NCBI RefSeq assembly: GCF_021353265.1
Contig: NZ_JAJTWU010000010.1
Location: forward strand, 62,001-126,000
Length of the DNA stretch: 64,000 nt
Direction: 5' to 3'
From: Pelomonas cellulosilytica
Lineage (GTDB): Bacteria; Pseudomonadota; Gammaproteobacteria; Burkholderiales; Burkholderiaceae_C
Below, one piece after another: positions 1 to 7,536 of the stretch. A model generated the notes under the pieces. The model was not told the DNA's origin. It ran no database searches and saw only the letters and a list, made by a program, of their open reading frames with translations. Position numbers and translations under genes: made by a program. How positions within the stretch are numbered: the first letter of the stretch is position 1; each line of letters begins with the position of its first letter.

Positions 1-1875
1 GTGGGCCATTCGCTGCAGTCCAGCCTCGCGCACTTCACGCACGGCGGCATCCGCGTGCACGCCATCGACACGCCAGGCGCGCCGGACTTCGTCGGCCAAG
101 CCTTGCCGGCACTGGAGGCGGCGGACACGGCGCTGGTCGTCATCAACGCGCAGCACGGCATCGAGCTGATGGCGCAGCGCATGCTGACGGCGGCGGCCGG
201 GCGCGGGTTGGCGCGACTCATCGTTGTCAACCGCATCGACGCCCCCGACTCCGACCTGCCCGGCCTGCTTGCGCAGATCCGCAACGTGTTCGGCAGGGAA
301 TGTCTGCCGCTGAACCTGCCGGCCGACAGCGCGCGGCGCGTGGCCGACTGCTTCTTCGCAGCGTCGGGGGCGGCTGATTTCTCGTCGGTGGCTGAAGCGC
401 ACCGCGCGCTGGTCGAGCAGGTTGTCGAGGTGGACGCTGGCTTCGTCGATCGCTACCTCAGCGAAGGCGACATCGACCCGCGCGAGCTGCACGCGCCGCT
501 GGAGCAGGCGCTGCGCGAAGGCCATCTGGTGCCGGTGTGCTTCTGCTCGGCCAGGACGGGCGCCGGCATCGGCGAGCTGCTGGCGGTCATCGAGGCGCTG
601 ATGCCCAACCCGGCCGAGGGCAACCCGCCGCCGTTCCTGGAGGGCAAGGGCAGCGAGCCGCGGCCCTACCCCGCGCAGCCGGACCCTGCGCGCCATGTGC
701 TGGCCCATCTCTTCAAGGTCGTCGCCGACCCCTACCTCGGCAAGATGGGTGTCATGCGCGTGCACCAGGGGCGCGTGGCCAAGGGCGGGCTGCTGTACGT
801 GGGCCATGCACGCAAGCCGATCCGCGTGACGCATCTGTTCATGCTGCAGGGCGGCAAGCACGTGGACGTGGACGAAGCGCTGCCCGGCGACCTCTGCGCG
901 ATCGCCAAGGTGGACGACCTCGCCTTCGACGCCGTGCTGCACGACGCGCAGGAGGACGAGCACATTTATCTGAAGCCGCTGGACTTCCCCACACCGGTGC
1001 ACGGCCTGGCACTGAGCCCCGCGCGGCGCGGCGACGAGCAGAAGCTGTGGGAGGTGCTGGCGCGGCTCGTCGACGAAGACCCCTGCCTGCGCATCGAGCA
1101 GGCAGGCGAGACTCATCAAACGCTGGTCTACGGCCTCGGCGAGCTGCACCTGCGCCTGCTGCTGGAGCGCGTAAAGGAGCTCTACAAGGGCGAGGTCGTC
1201 ACCGAGCCCCCGCGCATCGCCTACCGTGAGACAGTTTCTCAAGCCGCCGAAGGCCATTACCGCCACAAGAAGCAGAGCGGCGGCGCCGGCCAGTTCGGCG
1301 AGGTCTACCTACGCGTGGAGCCGCTGCCGCGCGGTTCGGGCTTCGAATTCGTCGACGCGGTCAAGGGCGGCACCATCCCGGGCGCCTTCATGCCTGCCGT
1401 CGAGAAGGGCGTGCGACAGGCCTGCGCGCGCGGTGTCGTCGCGGGCCATCCGGTGACGGACCTGCGCGTGGTCGTCTACGACGGCAAGCACCACTCGGTG
1501 GACAGCAAGGAGATCGCCTTCGTCACCGCCGGCCGCCGCGCGCTGACCGAGGCGGTGCGGGCCGCGCAGCCGCTGGTGCTGGAGCCGGTGGTGCAGGTGG
1601 AGATCACCGCGCCGGAGCACAGCGTCGGCGACATCACTGGCGATCTGGCCTCGCGCCGTGGCCAGGTCAACGGCACGCGCACCGCCGTGCCCGGCAGCCT
1701 CATCGTGCAAGGCCTGGCGCCGTTGGCCGAGCTGGCGAACTACCAGACGCGGCTGAACGCGATGACCGCCGGCCACGGCCGTTACACGCTGCTGCTGTCG
1801 CACTACGAGGCCGTGCCGCCGAGCACCCAGGCCGCGCTGGTGGCCGCCTTCGGGGGCCACGACGAAGGGGACTGA
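1..1875 (+). CDS. EF-G-like translational GTPase, 5' end missing (left window edge)
   Basis: The 624 visible residues carry the EF-G layout without the start. The first residues correspond to switch I, so the P-loop lies off the window. The G3 motif DTPG is present, the G4 motif reads NRID rather than the usual NKxD, and the switch I stretch reads GHSL where housekeeping EF-G has GITI. Beta-barrel domain II, domain III (YGLGELHLRLLLERVKE), domain IV (SGGAGQFGEVYLRVEPL) and domain V (VQVEITAPEHSVGDITGDL) follow in order. The sequence resembles the second EF-G-like family of many bacteria more than FusA, so the role is a ribosome-associated GTPase of uncertain function. The GTG at position 1 is internal and not a start. 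Confidence 0.85.
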   Translation: MGHSLQSSLAHFTHGGIRVHAIDTPGAPDFVGQALPALEAADTALVVINAQHGIELMAQRMLTAAAGRGLARLIVVNRIDAPDSDLPGLLAQIRNVFGRECLPLNLPADSARRVADCFFAASGAADFSSVAEAHRALVEQVVEVDAGFVDRYLSEGDIDPRELHAPLEQALREGHLVPVCFCSARTGAGIGELLAVIEALMPNPAEGNPPPFLEGKGSEPRPYPAQPDPARHVLAHLFKVVADPYLGKMGVMRVHQGRVAKGGLLYVGHARKPIRVTHLFMLQGGKHVDVDEALPGDLCAIAKVDDLAFDAVLHDAQEDEHIYLKPLDFPTPVHGLALSPARRGDEQKLWEVLARLVDEDPCLRIEQAGETHQTLVYGLGELHLRLLLERVKELYKGEVVTEPPRIAYRETVSQAAEGHYRHKKQSGGAGQFGEVYLRVEPLPRGSGFEFVDAVKGGTIPGAFMPAVEKGVRQACARGVVAGHPVTDLRVVVYDGKHHSVDSKEIAFVTAGRRALTEAVRAAQPLVLEPVVQVEITAPEHSVGDITGDLASRRGQVNGTRTAVPGSLIVQGLAPLAELANYQTRLNAMTAGHGRYTLLLSHYEAVPPSTQAALVAAFGGHDEGD

Positions 1876-1920
1876 CCACCCCGCAGAACGGCGGGCAAGC
1901 CTCATTTATCATCGCCGTCC

Positions 1921-2478
1921 ATGCCTGCCGCCCCCCGCGACGTCGCGCAGATCCGACTGGACAACGCGATGCGGCTGTTCGAAGAGTTCGTCAGCGCCAC
2001 CGTCAAACACCCCGATGCCGCCACACTGCGTGGCCTGGAGCGGCGCTTTGCCGAGCGACTGCAGATCCAGCCGAGCTACTGGAGCCAGATCAAGGCCCGC
2101 TCGCGGCAGATCGGCGAACGGCTCGCGCGGCAGTTCGAGCAGCTGTGCCACAAGCCGGCCGGCTGGCTGGACCTGACGCATGATGCCCCCCTCGCCGCCC
2201 CGGCCGGCGCGGCTGCCACGGTACCTGCGGCAGAGGCGTCGCCGAGCGTTCCACAGGACGACGACGAGCGCTTCATCATCGGCCTCGTGCTGACGTATTA
2301 CCGCCGCCATCCGCAGCGCGCGCGCACGCGGCTGCTGGACCTGCTCGGCGAGGTATTGACGCCCGAGCCCGCGCCGCCGCCCGCCCCCAGGCCCAAGGTG
2401 TCCGCGTCGCAGGCCGAACTGGACGAGTGGCGCAAGCTGCAGGCCGGTATCGCGCCGCTCAAGAGCAAGAAGCGCTGA
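1921..2478 (+). CDS. XRE/Cro-like helix-turn-helix protein of unknown function
   Basis: A 185-residue protein beginning 45 bp after the EF-G-like gene. Residues about 38-84 read like an XRE-type helix-turn-helix: FAERLQI, then PSYWSQIKARSRQIGERLAR, ending in GWLD, the usual close of Cro/XRE folds. A middle segment rich in Ala and Pro (about 90-110) separates it from a second conserved-looking block (about 118-145, LTYYRRHPQRARTRLLDLLGE). The charged C-terminus ends in KSKKR. No enzyme motif is seen. It is probably a DNA-binding protein; its targets are unknown, but two TTGCGCAA palindromes lie just downstream. The start ATG at 1921 is the first in frame; no strong ribosome-binding site is visible. 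Confidence 0.7.
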   Translation: MPAAPRDVAQIRLDNAMRLFEEFVSATVKHPDAATLRGLERRFAERLQIQPSYWSQIKARSRQIGERLARQFEQLCHKPAGWLDLTHDAPLAAPAGAAATVPAAEASPSVPQDDDERFIIGLVLTYYRRHPQRARTRLLDLLGEVLTPEPAPPPAPRPKVSASQAELDEWRKLQAGIAPLKSKKR

Positions 2479-2544
2479 AACTTGCGCGCAGCCGTCATTG
2501 GACGGCGTGCATCCTCCACCTTAGGGATGTTGGATAAAAGCCGC

Positions 2545-2580
2545 TTGCGCAAGAGAAACGTTTGTTTATCATTTGCGCAA
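2545..2580. repeat. Two TTGCGCAA palindromes 28 bp apart
   Basis: The perfect 8-bp palindrome TTGCGCAA occurs at 2545-2552 and 2573-2580, each followed by G. A related half copy (TTGCGCGC) lies at 2482-2489, just after the stop of the XRE-like gene. The 283-base gap 2479-2761 holds nothing else I recognise; a reading frame across it (from 2482) has no coding signal. Paired palindromes in a promoter-length gap look like operator sites, perhaps for the XRE-like protein upstream. That link is inference. Confidence 0.4.
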
Positions 2581-2761
2581 GTTGTGACGCCGCAGTTCCC
2601 ATCGTCGCGACGACGCCGCACCCCTGACTTCCCGACCTGCCCGGCCCGCTGGCCTCGAGCACCAGCCCCGGGCGACCTCTCTTCCACCGCAAACGCCGGC
2701 CCATCCGGGTCGAGCCGCTGCATGGCCCGCCGCCCCCGCGCGGCACTCACCGGAGCACCTC

Positions 2762-2953
2762 ATGCCCCAGTTCACGTCCCCCCGCCCCTTGAAGCTCAAC
2801 GTACGCAAACCGCGCAATCCGTTCGTCGCGCCGGCCCTGCAACGCCAGGCTGGCCGGCATCAACACCCGAGCGACGCCCACGCCCAGCGCCAGCAGGCGC
2901 GGCTCGAGTTGCGACGACTGCTGCGCGACCGCTTCCCCGACGACAGCCCCTGA
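2762..2953 (+). CDS. Small basic protein, 63 aa, unknown
   Basis: The start ATG at 2762 follows a GGAG at 2752-2755 with 6-base spacing, which supports translation. The product is basic, rich in Arg, Pro and Gln, and has no membrane segment, cysteine pair or known motif. The C-terminal third (QQARLELRRLLRDRF) could form an amphipathic helix. It is followed after 70 bp by another small gene on the same strand. I do not recognise the family; a chance ORF cannot be ruled out, but the ribosome-binding site favours a real gene. Confidence 0.5.
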   Translation: MPQFTSPRPLKLNVRKPRNPFVAPALQRQAGRHQHPSDAHAQRQQARLELRRLLRDRFPDDSP

Positions 2954-2985
2954 CACACCCGCGCCGGGCGCCCTCCCTCTGATCC

Positions 2986-3030
2986 ATCTCATGAGGGCCG
3001 GCCGAGCGCACAAGGAGACCCTCATGAGAT
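2986..3030 (+). promoter_or_regulatory. 12-bp perfect hairpin with start codon in the stem and Shine-Dalgarno in the loop
   Basis: ATCTCATGAGGG at 2986-2997 is the exact reverse complement of CCCTCATGAGAT at 3019-3030. The 21-base loop (2998-3018) holds the Shine-Dalgarno AAGGAG (3012-3017), and the right arm holds the ATG (3024-3026) of the 79-aa gene. In mRNA this would bury the start codon, so the site is a candidate cis-acting translational switch. The left arm also holds an in-frame ATG (2991), but that one has no Shine-Dalgarno. Confidence 0.55.
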
Positions 3031-3263
3031 TGATCGAGTTGCGCGGCCCCGACGCCGCCGAAACCCACGCCGCCTGGGCCCTGCGCTGGCGGCGCATCAA
3101 GCGGGCCGCACGCGCCATCCGGCTGGTGCTGTCACCCGCCTACCGCCAGCGGGTGCGGGCACGCAGCCAGCTGGAGTTCTATGCCGAGGCCGGCGCGCCC
3201 GAAGGCGCGCTCTACATCGACGGACGGCTGACCGCCCAGCTGGACGGCATCCGCAGGCTGTGA
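3024..3263 (+). CDS. Small protein, 79 aa, unknown
   Basis: The start at 3024 is chosen because AAGGAG lies 6 bases upstream; an in-frame ATG at 2991 has no such site. The product opens MRLIELRGPDAAETHAAW, has a strongly basic middle (RWRRIKRAARAIRL, about residues 22-35), and ends with an acidic/neutral part. It has no signal peptide or known motif. The start codon sits inside a perfect 12-bp hairpin, which suggests regulated translation. A second hairpin 16 bp after the stop fits transcription ending here. Function unknown. Confidence 0.55.
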   Translation: MRLIELRGPDAAETHAAWALRWRRIKRAARAIRLVLSPAYRQRVRARSQLEFYAEAGAPEGALYIDGRLTAQLDGIRRL

Positions 3264-3279
3264 ATTGAGCCTCAAATGG

Positions 3280-3306
3280 GGGCCGCCTGGACAGACCAGG
3301 CGGCCC
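3280..3306 (+). terminator. Strong 11-bp GC hairpin after the 79-aa gene
   Basis: GGGCCGCCTGG (3280-3290) and CCAGGCGGCCC (3296-3306) form a perfect 11-bp stem with a 5-base loop, 16 bp after the stop at 3263 and 21 bp before the next ATG. The downstream tract (gcctccctct) is pyrimidine-rich but not a T-run, so it is a hairpin terminator or an mRNA 3'-end stabiliser rather than a textbook intrinsic terminator. Confidence 0.5.
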
Positions 3307-3327
3307 GCCTCCCTCTAGCATCGGGCC

Positions 3328-4161
3328 ATGTCCGCCCGCCTGCGTCTGCAAACCCCGCCCGCCACGCTTGAAGCCTGGGTGAATGCCTTCGCCTCGGCCG
3401 AGATTCCTGTGCTGACGGAAACCGCCGAGTCGCTGGAGCACATGCGCGCCAGCGAGGACGACATGGACGCCCATGGGCTGGGCGAAATGATCGCGGCCGA
3501 CCCGCTGATGACGCTGAAGGTGCTGGCCCACGCCAGCGAGCTGCCGCGCGGCCGTCTGATGGCCGACCCCGAGACCGTGACGGCCGCCCTGGTGCTGATG
3601 GGCATCACGCCGTTCTTCCGCGCGTTCGGCCCTCAGCCCACGCTGGAAGCCGTGCTGGCCGACCACGAAGACGCACTGCTGGGTCTGTCACGCGTCATGC
3701 AGCGCGCCGAGCGGGCCTCACGCTATGCGCTGGGCTTTGCCGCCCACCGGGCCGACCCGGATGCCGCCGTCATCCACAGCGCCGCGCTGCTGCACGACTT
3801 CGCCGAGATGCTGCTGTGGGTGCATGCGCCGGACCTGGCGCTGGCGATCGCCAACCTGCAGGACGCTGACCATGCGCTGCGCAGCGCTGCGGCACAGCGT
3901 CAGGTGCTGGGCATCGAGCTGGCCGACCTGGAACAGGCACTGATGAAGCGCTGGCATCTGCCGGACCTGCTGACGCGCATCACGAACGACAAGCATGCCA
4001 GCGACCCGCAGGTGCGCTGCGTGCACCTGGCCGTGCGCCTGGCGAGGCACACGGCCCGGGGCTGGGACGACGCCGGCGTGCCCGACGACCTGCACGAGAT
4101 CGCCGAGCTGCTCAACCTCGGCGCCGAGCACACGCTGAAGCTACTTCACGAGTTCGACTGA
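3328..4161 (+). CDS. HDOD domain signalling protein
   Basis: A 277-residue cytoplasmic protein. Residues about 15-230 match the HDOD fold (the output-type relative of HD phosphohydrolases): DPLMTLKVLAHAS near residue 68, and HSAALLHDFAEMLL near 150 in place of the HD motif. HDOD proteins act in bacterial signalling, often with c-di-GMP systems, and usually lack hydrolase activity. No receiver, GGDEF or EAL domain is fused, so it is a stand-alone HDOD. Its last 16 bases overlap the end of the convergent PEP-CTERM gene. It follows a hairpin at 3280-3306, so it probably has its own promoter. Confidence 0.8.
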   Translation: MSARLRLQTPPATLEAWVNAFASAEIPVLTETAESLEHMRASEDDMDAHGLGEMIAADPLMTLKVLAHASELPRGRLMADPETVTAALVLMGITPFFRAFGPQPTLEAVLADHEDALLGLSRVMQRAERASRYALGFAAHRADPDAAVIHSAALLHDFAEMLLWVHAPDLALAIANLQDADHALRSAAAQRQVLGIELADLEQALMKRWHLPDLLTRITNDKHASDPQVRCVHLAVRLARHTARGWDDAGVPDDLHEIAELLNLGAEHTLKLLHEFD

Positions 4162-4799
4162 CGGCGGCGATACATCGCCACGAGGCCGAGACCGCCGAGC
4201 AGCAGTGCGGCGCTGGCCGGCTCGGGCACCGGCGTGGCGGTGAAGTTGGTGTTGTTTGGCGCGAAGTCCGAGATCGCCGCGACGCCGGCGAACGCCGTGT
4301 CCCGCGGCCACAGGTTCCAGGTGTAGTCAAGTTTGTTGGCAAAGCCGGTGCTGGGCAGCAGGCTGCCGCTCACCGTGGCGGTGATCGTCTTGCCGCTGAC
4401 GACGACCGCGCCCACAGGCAGAGTGGCCTTGTCTGCAGGCAGTCCCGGCAGGCTGCCGGTGCCGTTGGGACGCAGCAGGATGACCTGGTCGAAGCGCACG
4501 CCGGCCAGGCCGAGGCTTTTCTCGAACCCGGCCGCGCCCTGGCCGCGGTTGACGCCCCAGACGTAGAGGCCGCTCTTCGTCGTGCCGACGTTGCCGTCCA
4601 TCGTGGCGGTGAGCGTGAAGGTGTCGGTACCGGCGTTGTAGAACACGCTGGCGGCCAGTACGTCGAGGTCGGTGCTGGCGCTGCTGCCGGCAAAGGTGCC
4701 GAGGAAGTCGCCCTTGGCGTCGTCGATGCTGGCCAGTGCATGGCTGGCTAGCGGCGTGAGCAGGGCGAGGACGGCGGCGGAAGTCGCGAGAAGGCGCAT
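4146..4799 (-). CDS. PEP-CTERM sorted exported protein
   Basis: A 217-residue secreted protein with an N-terminal signal peptide (MRLLATSAAVLALLTPLASHALA, about 1-23). The C-terminus is classic PEP-CTERM: VPEP at 191-194, a hydrophobic helix, then YRRRQ. Such proteins are processed by exosortase and attached to the cell surface or exopolysaccharide. The body (about 24-190) is low in charge and rich in Thr, Ser and Gly, with no enzyme motif. AGGAG at 4806-4810 lies 6 bases before the ATG. No exosortase gene is in this window, so it must lie elsewhere. The 3' end overlaps the HDOD gene by 16 bases. Confidence 0.85.
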   Translation of the reverse strand: MRLLATSAAVLALLTPLASHALASIDDAKGDFLGTFAGSSASTDLDVLAASVFYNAGTDTFTLTATMDGNVGTTKSGLYVWGVNRGQGAAGFEKSLGLAGVRFDQVILLRPNGTGSLPGLPADKATLPVGAVVVSGKTITATVSGSLLPSTGFANKLDYTWNLWPRDTAFAGVAAISDFAPNNTNFTATPVPEPASAALLLGGLGLVAMYRRRQSNS

Positions 4800-4919
4800 G
4801 CGGAACTCCTGAGAATGGCGGAGGGAAGAGACGGCCCGCGGGCCGCGGTGGAAGAACCGGGACGCGGCGCCGGTGGCGCGGCGCGTCTTGACCGGTGAAT
4901 CCCTCTTCCGCCAGGGAGG

Positions 4920-4941
4920 TTCAACGCACCCCTAGGTTGAA
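4920..4941. promoter_or_regulatory. Inverted repeat upstream of the PEP-CTERM gene
   Basis: TTCAAC (4920-4925) and GTTGAA (4936-4941) flank a 10-base spacer that includes CCCCTAG, and GACCGGT occurs on both sides (about 4889 and 4950). The site lies 120 bp upstream of the PEP-CTERM start and just after the stop of the Lrp-type gene. It could be an operator for the PEP-CTERM gene or part of a terminator region; I cannot tell which. Confidence 0.3.
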
Positions 4942-4946
4942 GGGTC

Positions 4947-5429
4947 CTAGACCGGTACCGCCGTCGTGTTCTTCAGCCGCTCCAGCACGAAGCTGGTCTT
5001 GCAGTCCTGCACGCTGGGGTGCATCAGCAGCGTGTCGCCGATGAAGCGGGCGTAGTGCTGCATGTCCTCGACGAGCACGCGCAGGAGGTAGTCCATCTCG
5101 CCGGTCAGCGCAGCGCATTCGACGACCTCGGGCCATGTCTGCACGGCAGCGCGGAACAGGTCGCGCGGGTTGCGCAGCGGGTTGTCGGTCTGCTTTTCCA
5201 GCCGCACATTGATGTAGGCGGTGAGGCCCAAGCCCACCCTCTGCGGCGCCACCAGCGCCACATAGCTCGTCACGACGCCGACGTCCTCCAGCCGGCGCAC
5301 GCGCCGCAGCACCGCCGAGGCCGACAGGCCCACGTCGGCCGCCAGCGCGTCATAGGTGATGCGGCCGTCCTGCTGCAACGCACGCAGGATGCGGCGATCG
5401 ATGGCGTCGAGATCAACCGGCTTGTCCAC
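4947..5429 (-). CDS. Lrp/AsnC family transcriptional regulator
   Basis: A 160-residue protein with the AsnC-type helix-turn-helix at the N-terminus (DLDAIDRRILRALQQDGRIT, then LSASAVLRRVRRLEDVGVV) and a C-terminal ligand-binding RAM domain (TGEMDYLLRVLVEDMQHY). The start is taken as GTG at 5427-5429, which gives the usual family length; the ribosome-binding site is weak. It is divergent from hppD with a 114-bp gap that contains a 13-base palindrome, so it may control hppD and itself. Lrp-type genes next to hppD are common in betaproteobacteria. The ligand is probably an aromatic amino acid or its keto acid, by context only. Confidence 0.88.
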   Translation of the reverse strand: MDKPVDLDAIDRRILRALQQDGRITYDALAADVGLSASAVLRRVRRLEDVGVVTSYVALVAPQRVGLGLTAYINVRLEKQTDNPLRNPRDLFRAAVQTWPEVVECAALTGEMDYLLRVLVEDMQHYARFIGDTLLMHPSVQDCKTSFVLERLKNTTAVPV

Positions 5430-5441
5430 CTCTCGATTCTT

Positions 5442-5454
5442 GCAGGAATCCTGC
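5442..5454. promoter_or_regulatory. 13-base palindrome between the lrp-like gene and hppD
   Basis: GCAGGA-A-TCCTGC is a perfect palindrome with a one-base centre. It lies 13 bp before the regulator's start and 89 bp before the hppD start. Its place in a divergent promoter region makes it a good candidate operator for the adjacent Lrp-type protein. Confidence 0.4.
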
Positions 5455-5543
5455 GCTTCATGACGCAGCAGCGCCTGAGATTGCACGAAACCTGCGCCGG
5501 TCGCGCCGCAGAATTTCGCGTTCCACACCGAGGAGACTGCGCC

Positions 5544-6680
5544 ATGGCCAAGTTCACCCCCTGGGACAACCCGATGGGCACCGACGGCTTCGAGTTCATC
5601 GAGTTCGCCGCGCCCGACCCGGCCGCGCTGGGCCGGCTGTTCGAGACCATGGGCTTTTGCGCAGTCGCGCGCCACCGGCACAAGGCGGTGACGCTGTACC
5701 GCCAGGGCGGCGTCAACTTCATCATCAACGCCGAGACGAACTCGTTCGCGCAGCGCTTCGCGCGCCTTCACGGCCCATCGATCTGCGCCATCGCCTTCCG
5801 CGTGCAGGACGCGGCGCTGGCCTACCAGCGCGCGCTGGAACTGGGTGCCTGGGGCTTCGACAACAAGGCCGGCCCGATGGAGCTGAACATCCCGGCCATC
5901 AAGGGCATCGGCGACTCGCTGATCTACTTCGTCGACCGCTGGCAGGGCAAGGGCGGCGCGACAGCCGGCGCCATCGGCAACATCAGCATCTACGACGTCG
6001 ACTTCGTGCCGCTGTTGGACGCCGCCGGCCAGCCCGTGGACCCGAACCCGGTGGGCCACGGCCTGACCGAGATCGACCACCTGACGCACAACGTCTTCCG
6101 TGGTCGCATGAAGGAGTGGGCGGAGTTCTACGAGCGCTTCTTCAACTTCCGCGAGGTGCGCTACTTCGACATCGAGGGCAAGCTGACCGGCCTGAAGAGC
6201 AAGGCCATGACCAGCCCCTGCGGCAAGATCCGCATCCCGATCAACGAGAGCTCCGACGACAAGAGCCAGATCGCCGAGTACCTGGACCTGTACCACGGCG
6301 AGGGCATCCAGCACGTGGCGCTCGCCACCGGCGACATCTACGGCACCGTGCAGGGCATGAAGACGGCGGGCGTCGAGTTCCAGGACACGATCGAGACCTA
6401 CTTCGACCTCATCGACAAGCGCCTGCCGCAGCATGGCGAGAAAGTGGCCGAGCTGCGCCGCCTGCGCATCCTCATCGACGGCGCGACGCACCTGGGCGCC
6501 GACAACGAGCTGCTGCTGCAGATCTTCACGAAGGAAGTGATCGGCCCGATCTTCTTCGAGCTGATCCAGCGCAAGGGCAACGAGGGCTTCGGCGAAGGCA
6601 ACTTCCAGGCGCTGTTCGAGAGCATCGAGCTCGATCAGATCCGCCGCGGCGTGCTGAAGGAGGCCGCCAGCGCGGCCTGA
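5544..6680 (+). CDS. hppD: 4-hydroxyphenylpyruvate dioxygenase
   Basis: A 378-residue cytoplasmic enzyme that converts 4-hydroxyphenylpyruvate to homogentisate in tyrosine and phenylalanine breakdown, using Fe(II) and O2. The three iron ligands are visible: H179 in EIDHLTHNV, H257 in IQHVAL and E339 in FFELIQRKG, with the usual C-terminal stretch GFGEGNFQALFESIE. The length is normal for bacterial HppD. GGAG lies upstream of the ATG. The gene is divergent from an Lrp/AsnC regulator. No homogentisate dioxygenase, maleylacetoacetate isomerase or fumarylacetoacetase gene is nearby. The last 46 bases overlap the convergent hydrolase gene. Confidence 0.97.
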   Translation: MAKFTPWDNPMGTDGFEFIEFAAPDPAALGRLFETMGFCAVARHRHKAVTLYRQGGVNFIINAETNSFAQRFARLHGPSICAIAFRVQDAALAYQRALELGAWGFDNKAGPMELNIPAIKGIGDSLIYFVDRWQGKGGATAGAIGNISIYDVDFVPLLDAAGQPVDPNPVGHGLTEIDHLTHNVFRGRMKEWAEFYERFFNFREVRYFDIEGKLTGLKSKAMTSPCGKIRIPINESSDDKSQIAEYLDLYHGEGIQHVALATGDIYGTVQGMKTAGVEFQDTIETYFDLIDKRLPQHGEKVAELRRLRILIDGATHLGADNELLLQIFTKEVIGPIFFELIQRKGNEGFGEGNFQALFESIELDQIRRGVLKEAASAA

Positions 6681-7501
6681 AACAGCGTCCATACGCGCGG
6701 GTCGGCCACCAGGCCCACATGACCCACACCGTCCACGCGGTGGGCGGCCGCGCCCGGCTGCACCGCCGTCGCCGCGGGCATGACCAACTGGTCGCACGGC
6801 GTCCAGACGCAGGTCAGCCGTGGCAGCGGCGGCAACTCCGCCACCCAGTCGCCGCGATGGCGCATCTGGCGGGCATTGAAGGCCGGCGAGAACGCGGCCA
6901 TCAGCGTGCCCGCGTGCGGCGTGCCGAGCGTGATGACCTGCGGCGCCTCGGCCGTGGCATGGCGCCGCCACCAGGCCCGCACCGCCAGCCCGCCCATGCT
7001 GTGGCAGACGATCAGCGGCGGCCGGCCAGTCAGCATCCGCAGCCGCTGCACCTCGGCTTCGATCGCATCGGCGTAGTCGTCGATGCTGCCGAACGGCGGC
7101 TCCAGGCTCGGCGCGATGAAAGCCACGCCGGGCTGGCCGCGTAACCGGGCCATCCAGCCATTCCAGAACGCCCGGTTGCAGCTGAAGCCATGCACCAGCA
7201 GCACGCCGGCCTCAGCGCCGGCGGGAAGGTGGTCCGGCTCGGCATGAGTGCGCCAGGGCTGCCGCCAGCCGAAGCTGCGCTCGCTGATCGCCACCTCCAG
7301 CACCCAGGCGCGCAGCAGCTCACGCCAGCGCGGACAGCCGGGCCCTCGGTTGACGCGGCGCAGCAGCGCGAACGACGGCAACAGCAGCAAGGGGTAAGCG
7401 AAGCACGCCGCCAGCCCCCAGCCCCAGCCGAAGCGCCACCCCAGCGCCAAGCCTCCAAGCCAGCGCACGAAGAACCAGATCCGTTGCAGCCTTGCATTCA
7501 T
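6635..7501 (-). CDS. Alpha/beta hydrolase, lipase-like, membrane-anchored N-terminus
   Basis: A 288-residue protein. Two hydrophobic stretches near residues 8-48 suggest a membrane anchor. The hydrolase core follows: the oxyanion-hole motif LLVHGFSCNRAFWNGW (about 98), the nucleophile elbow CHSMGG (about 164), GTPHAGT, then a candidate acid in CDQLV and the His in GVGHVGL. This layout is that of triacylglycerol lipases and esterases; the substrate cannot be told. The 3' end overlaps hppD by 46 bases in the convergent direction. The ATG at 7501 is the only good start. Confidence 0.82.
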   Translation of the reverse strand: MNARLQRIWFFVRWLGGLALGWRFGWGWGLAACFAYPLLLLPSFALLRRVNRGPGCPRWRELLRAWVLEVAISERSFGWRQPWRTHAEPDHLPAGAEAGVLLVHGFSCNRAFWNGWMARLRGQPGVAFIAPSLEPPFGSIDDYADAIEAEVQRLRMLTGRPPLIVCHSMGGLAVRAWWRRHATAEAPQVITLGTPHAGTLMAAFSPAFNARQMRHRGDWVAELPPLPRLTCVWTPCDQLVMPAATAVQPGAAAHRVDGVGHVGLVADPRVWTLFQAALAASFSTPRRI

Positions 7502-7536
7502 CGGCCCAGTGTAGGAAGGCAGAATCGACCGGGCCG

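Noticed and set aside
2482-2982. 166-codon frame across the gap after the XRE-like gene
   Set aside because: Composition is low-complexity Arg/Pro/Ala, it has no ribosome-binding site, and it overlaps a better supported small gene.
4947-6971. Long minus-strand frame of 674 codons across hppD
   Set aside because: Only its last 160 codons (the Lrp-type gene) have coding signal; the rest is the mirror of hppD, an effect of high G+C.
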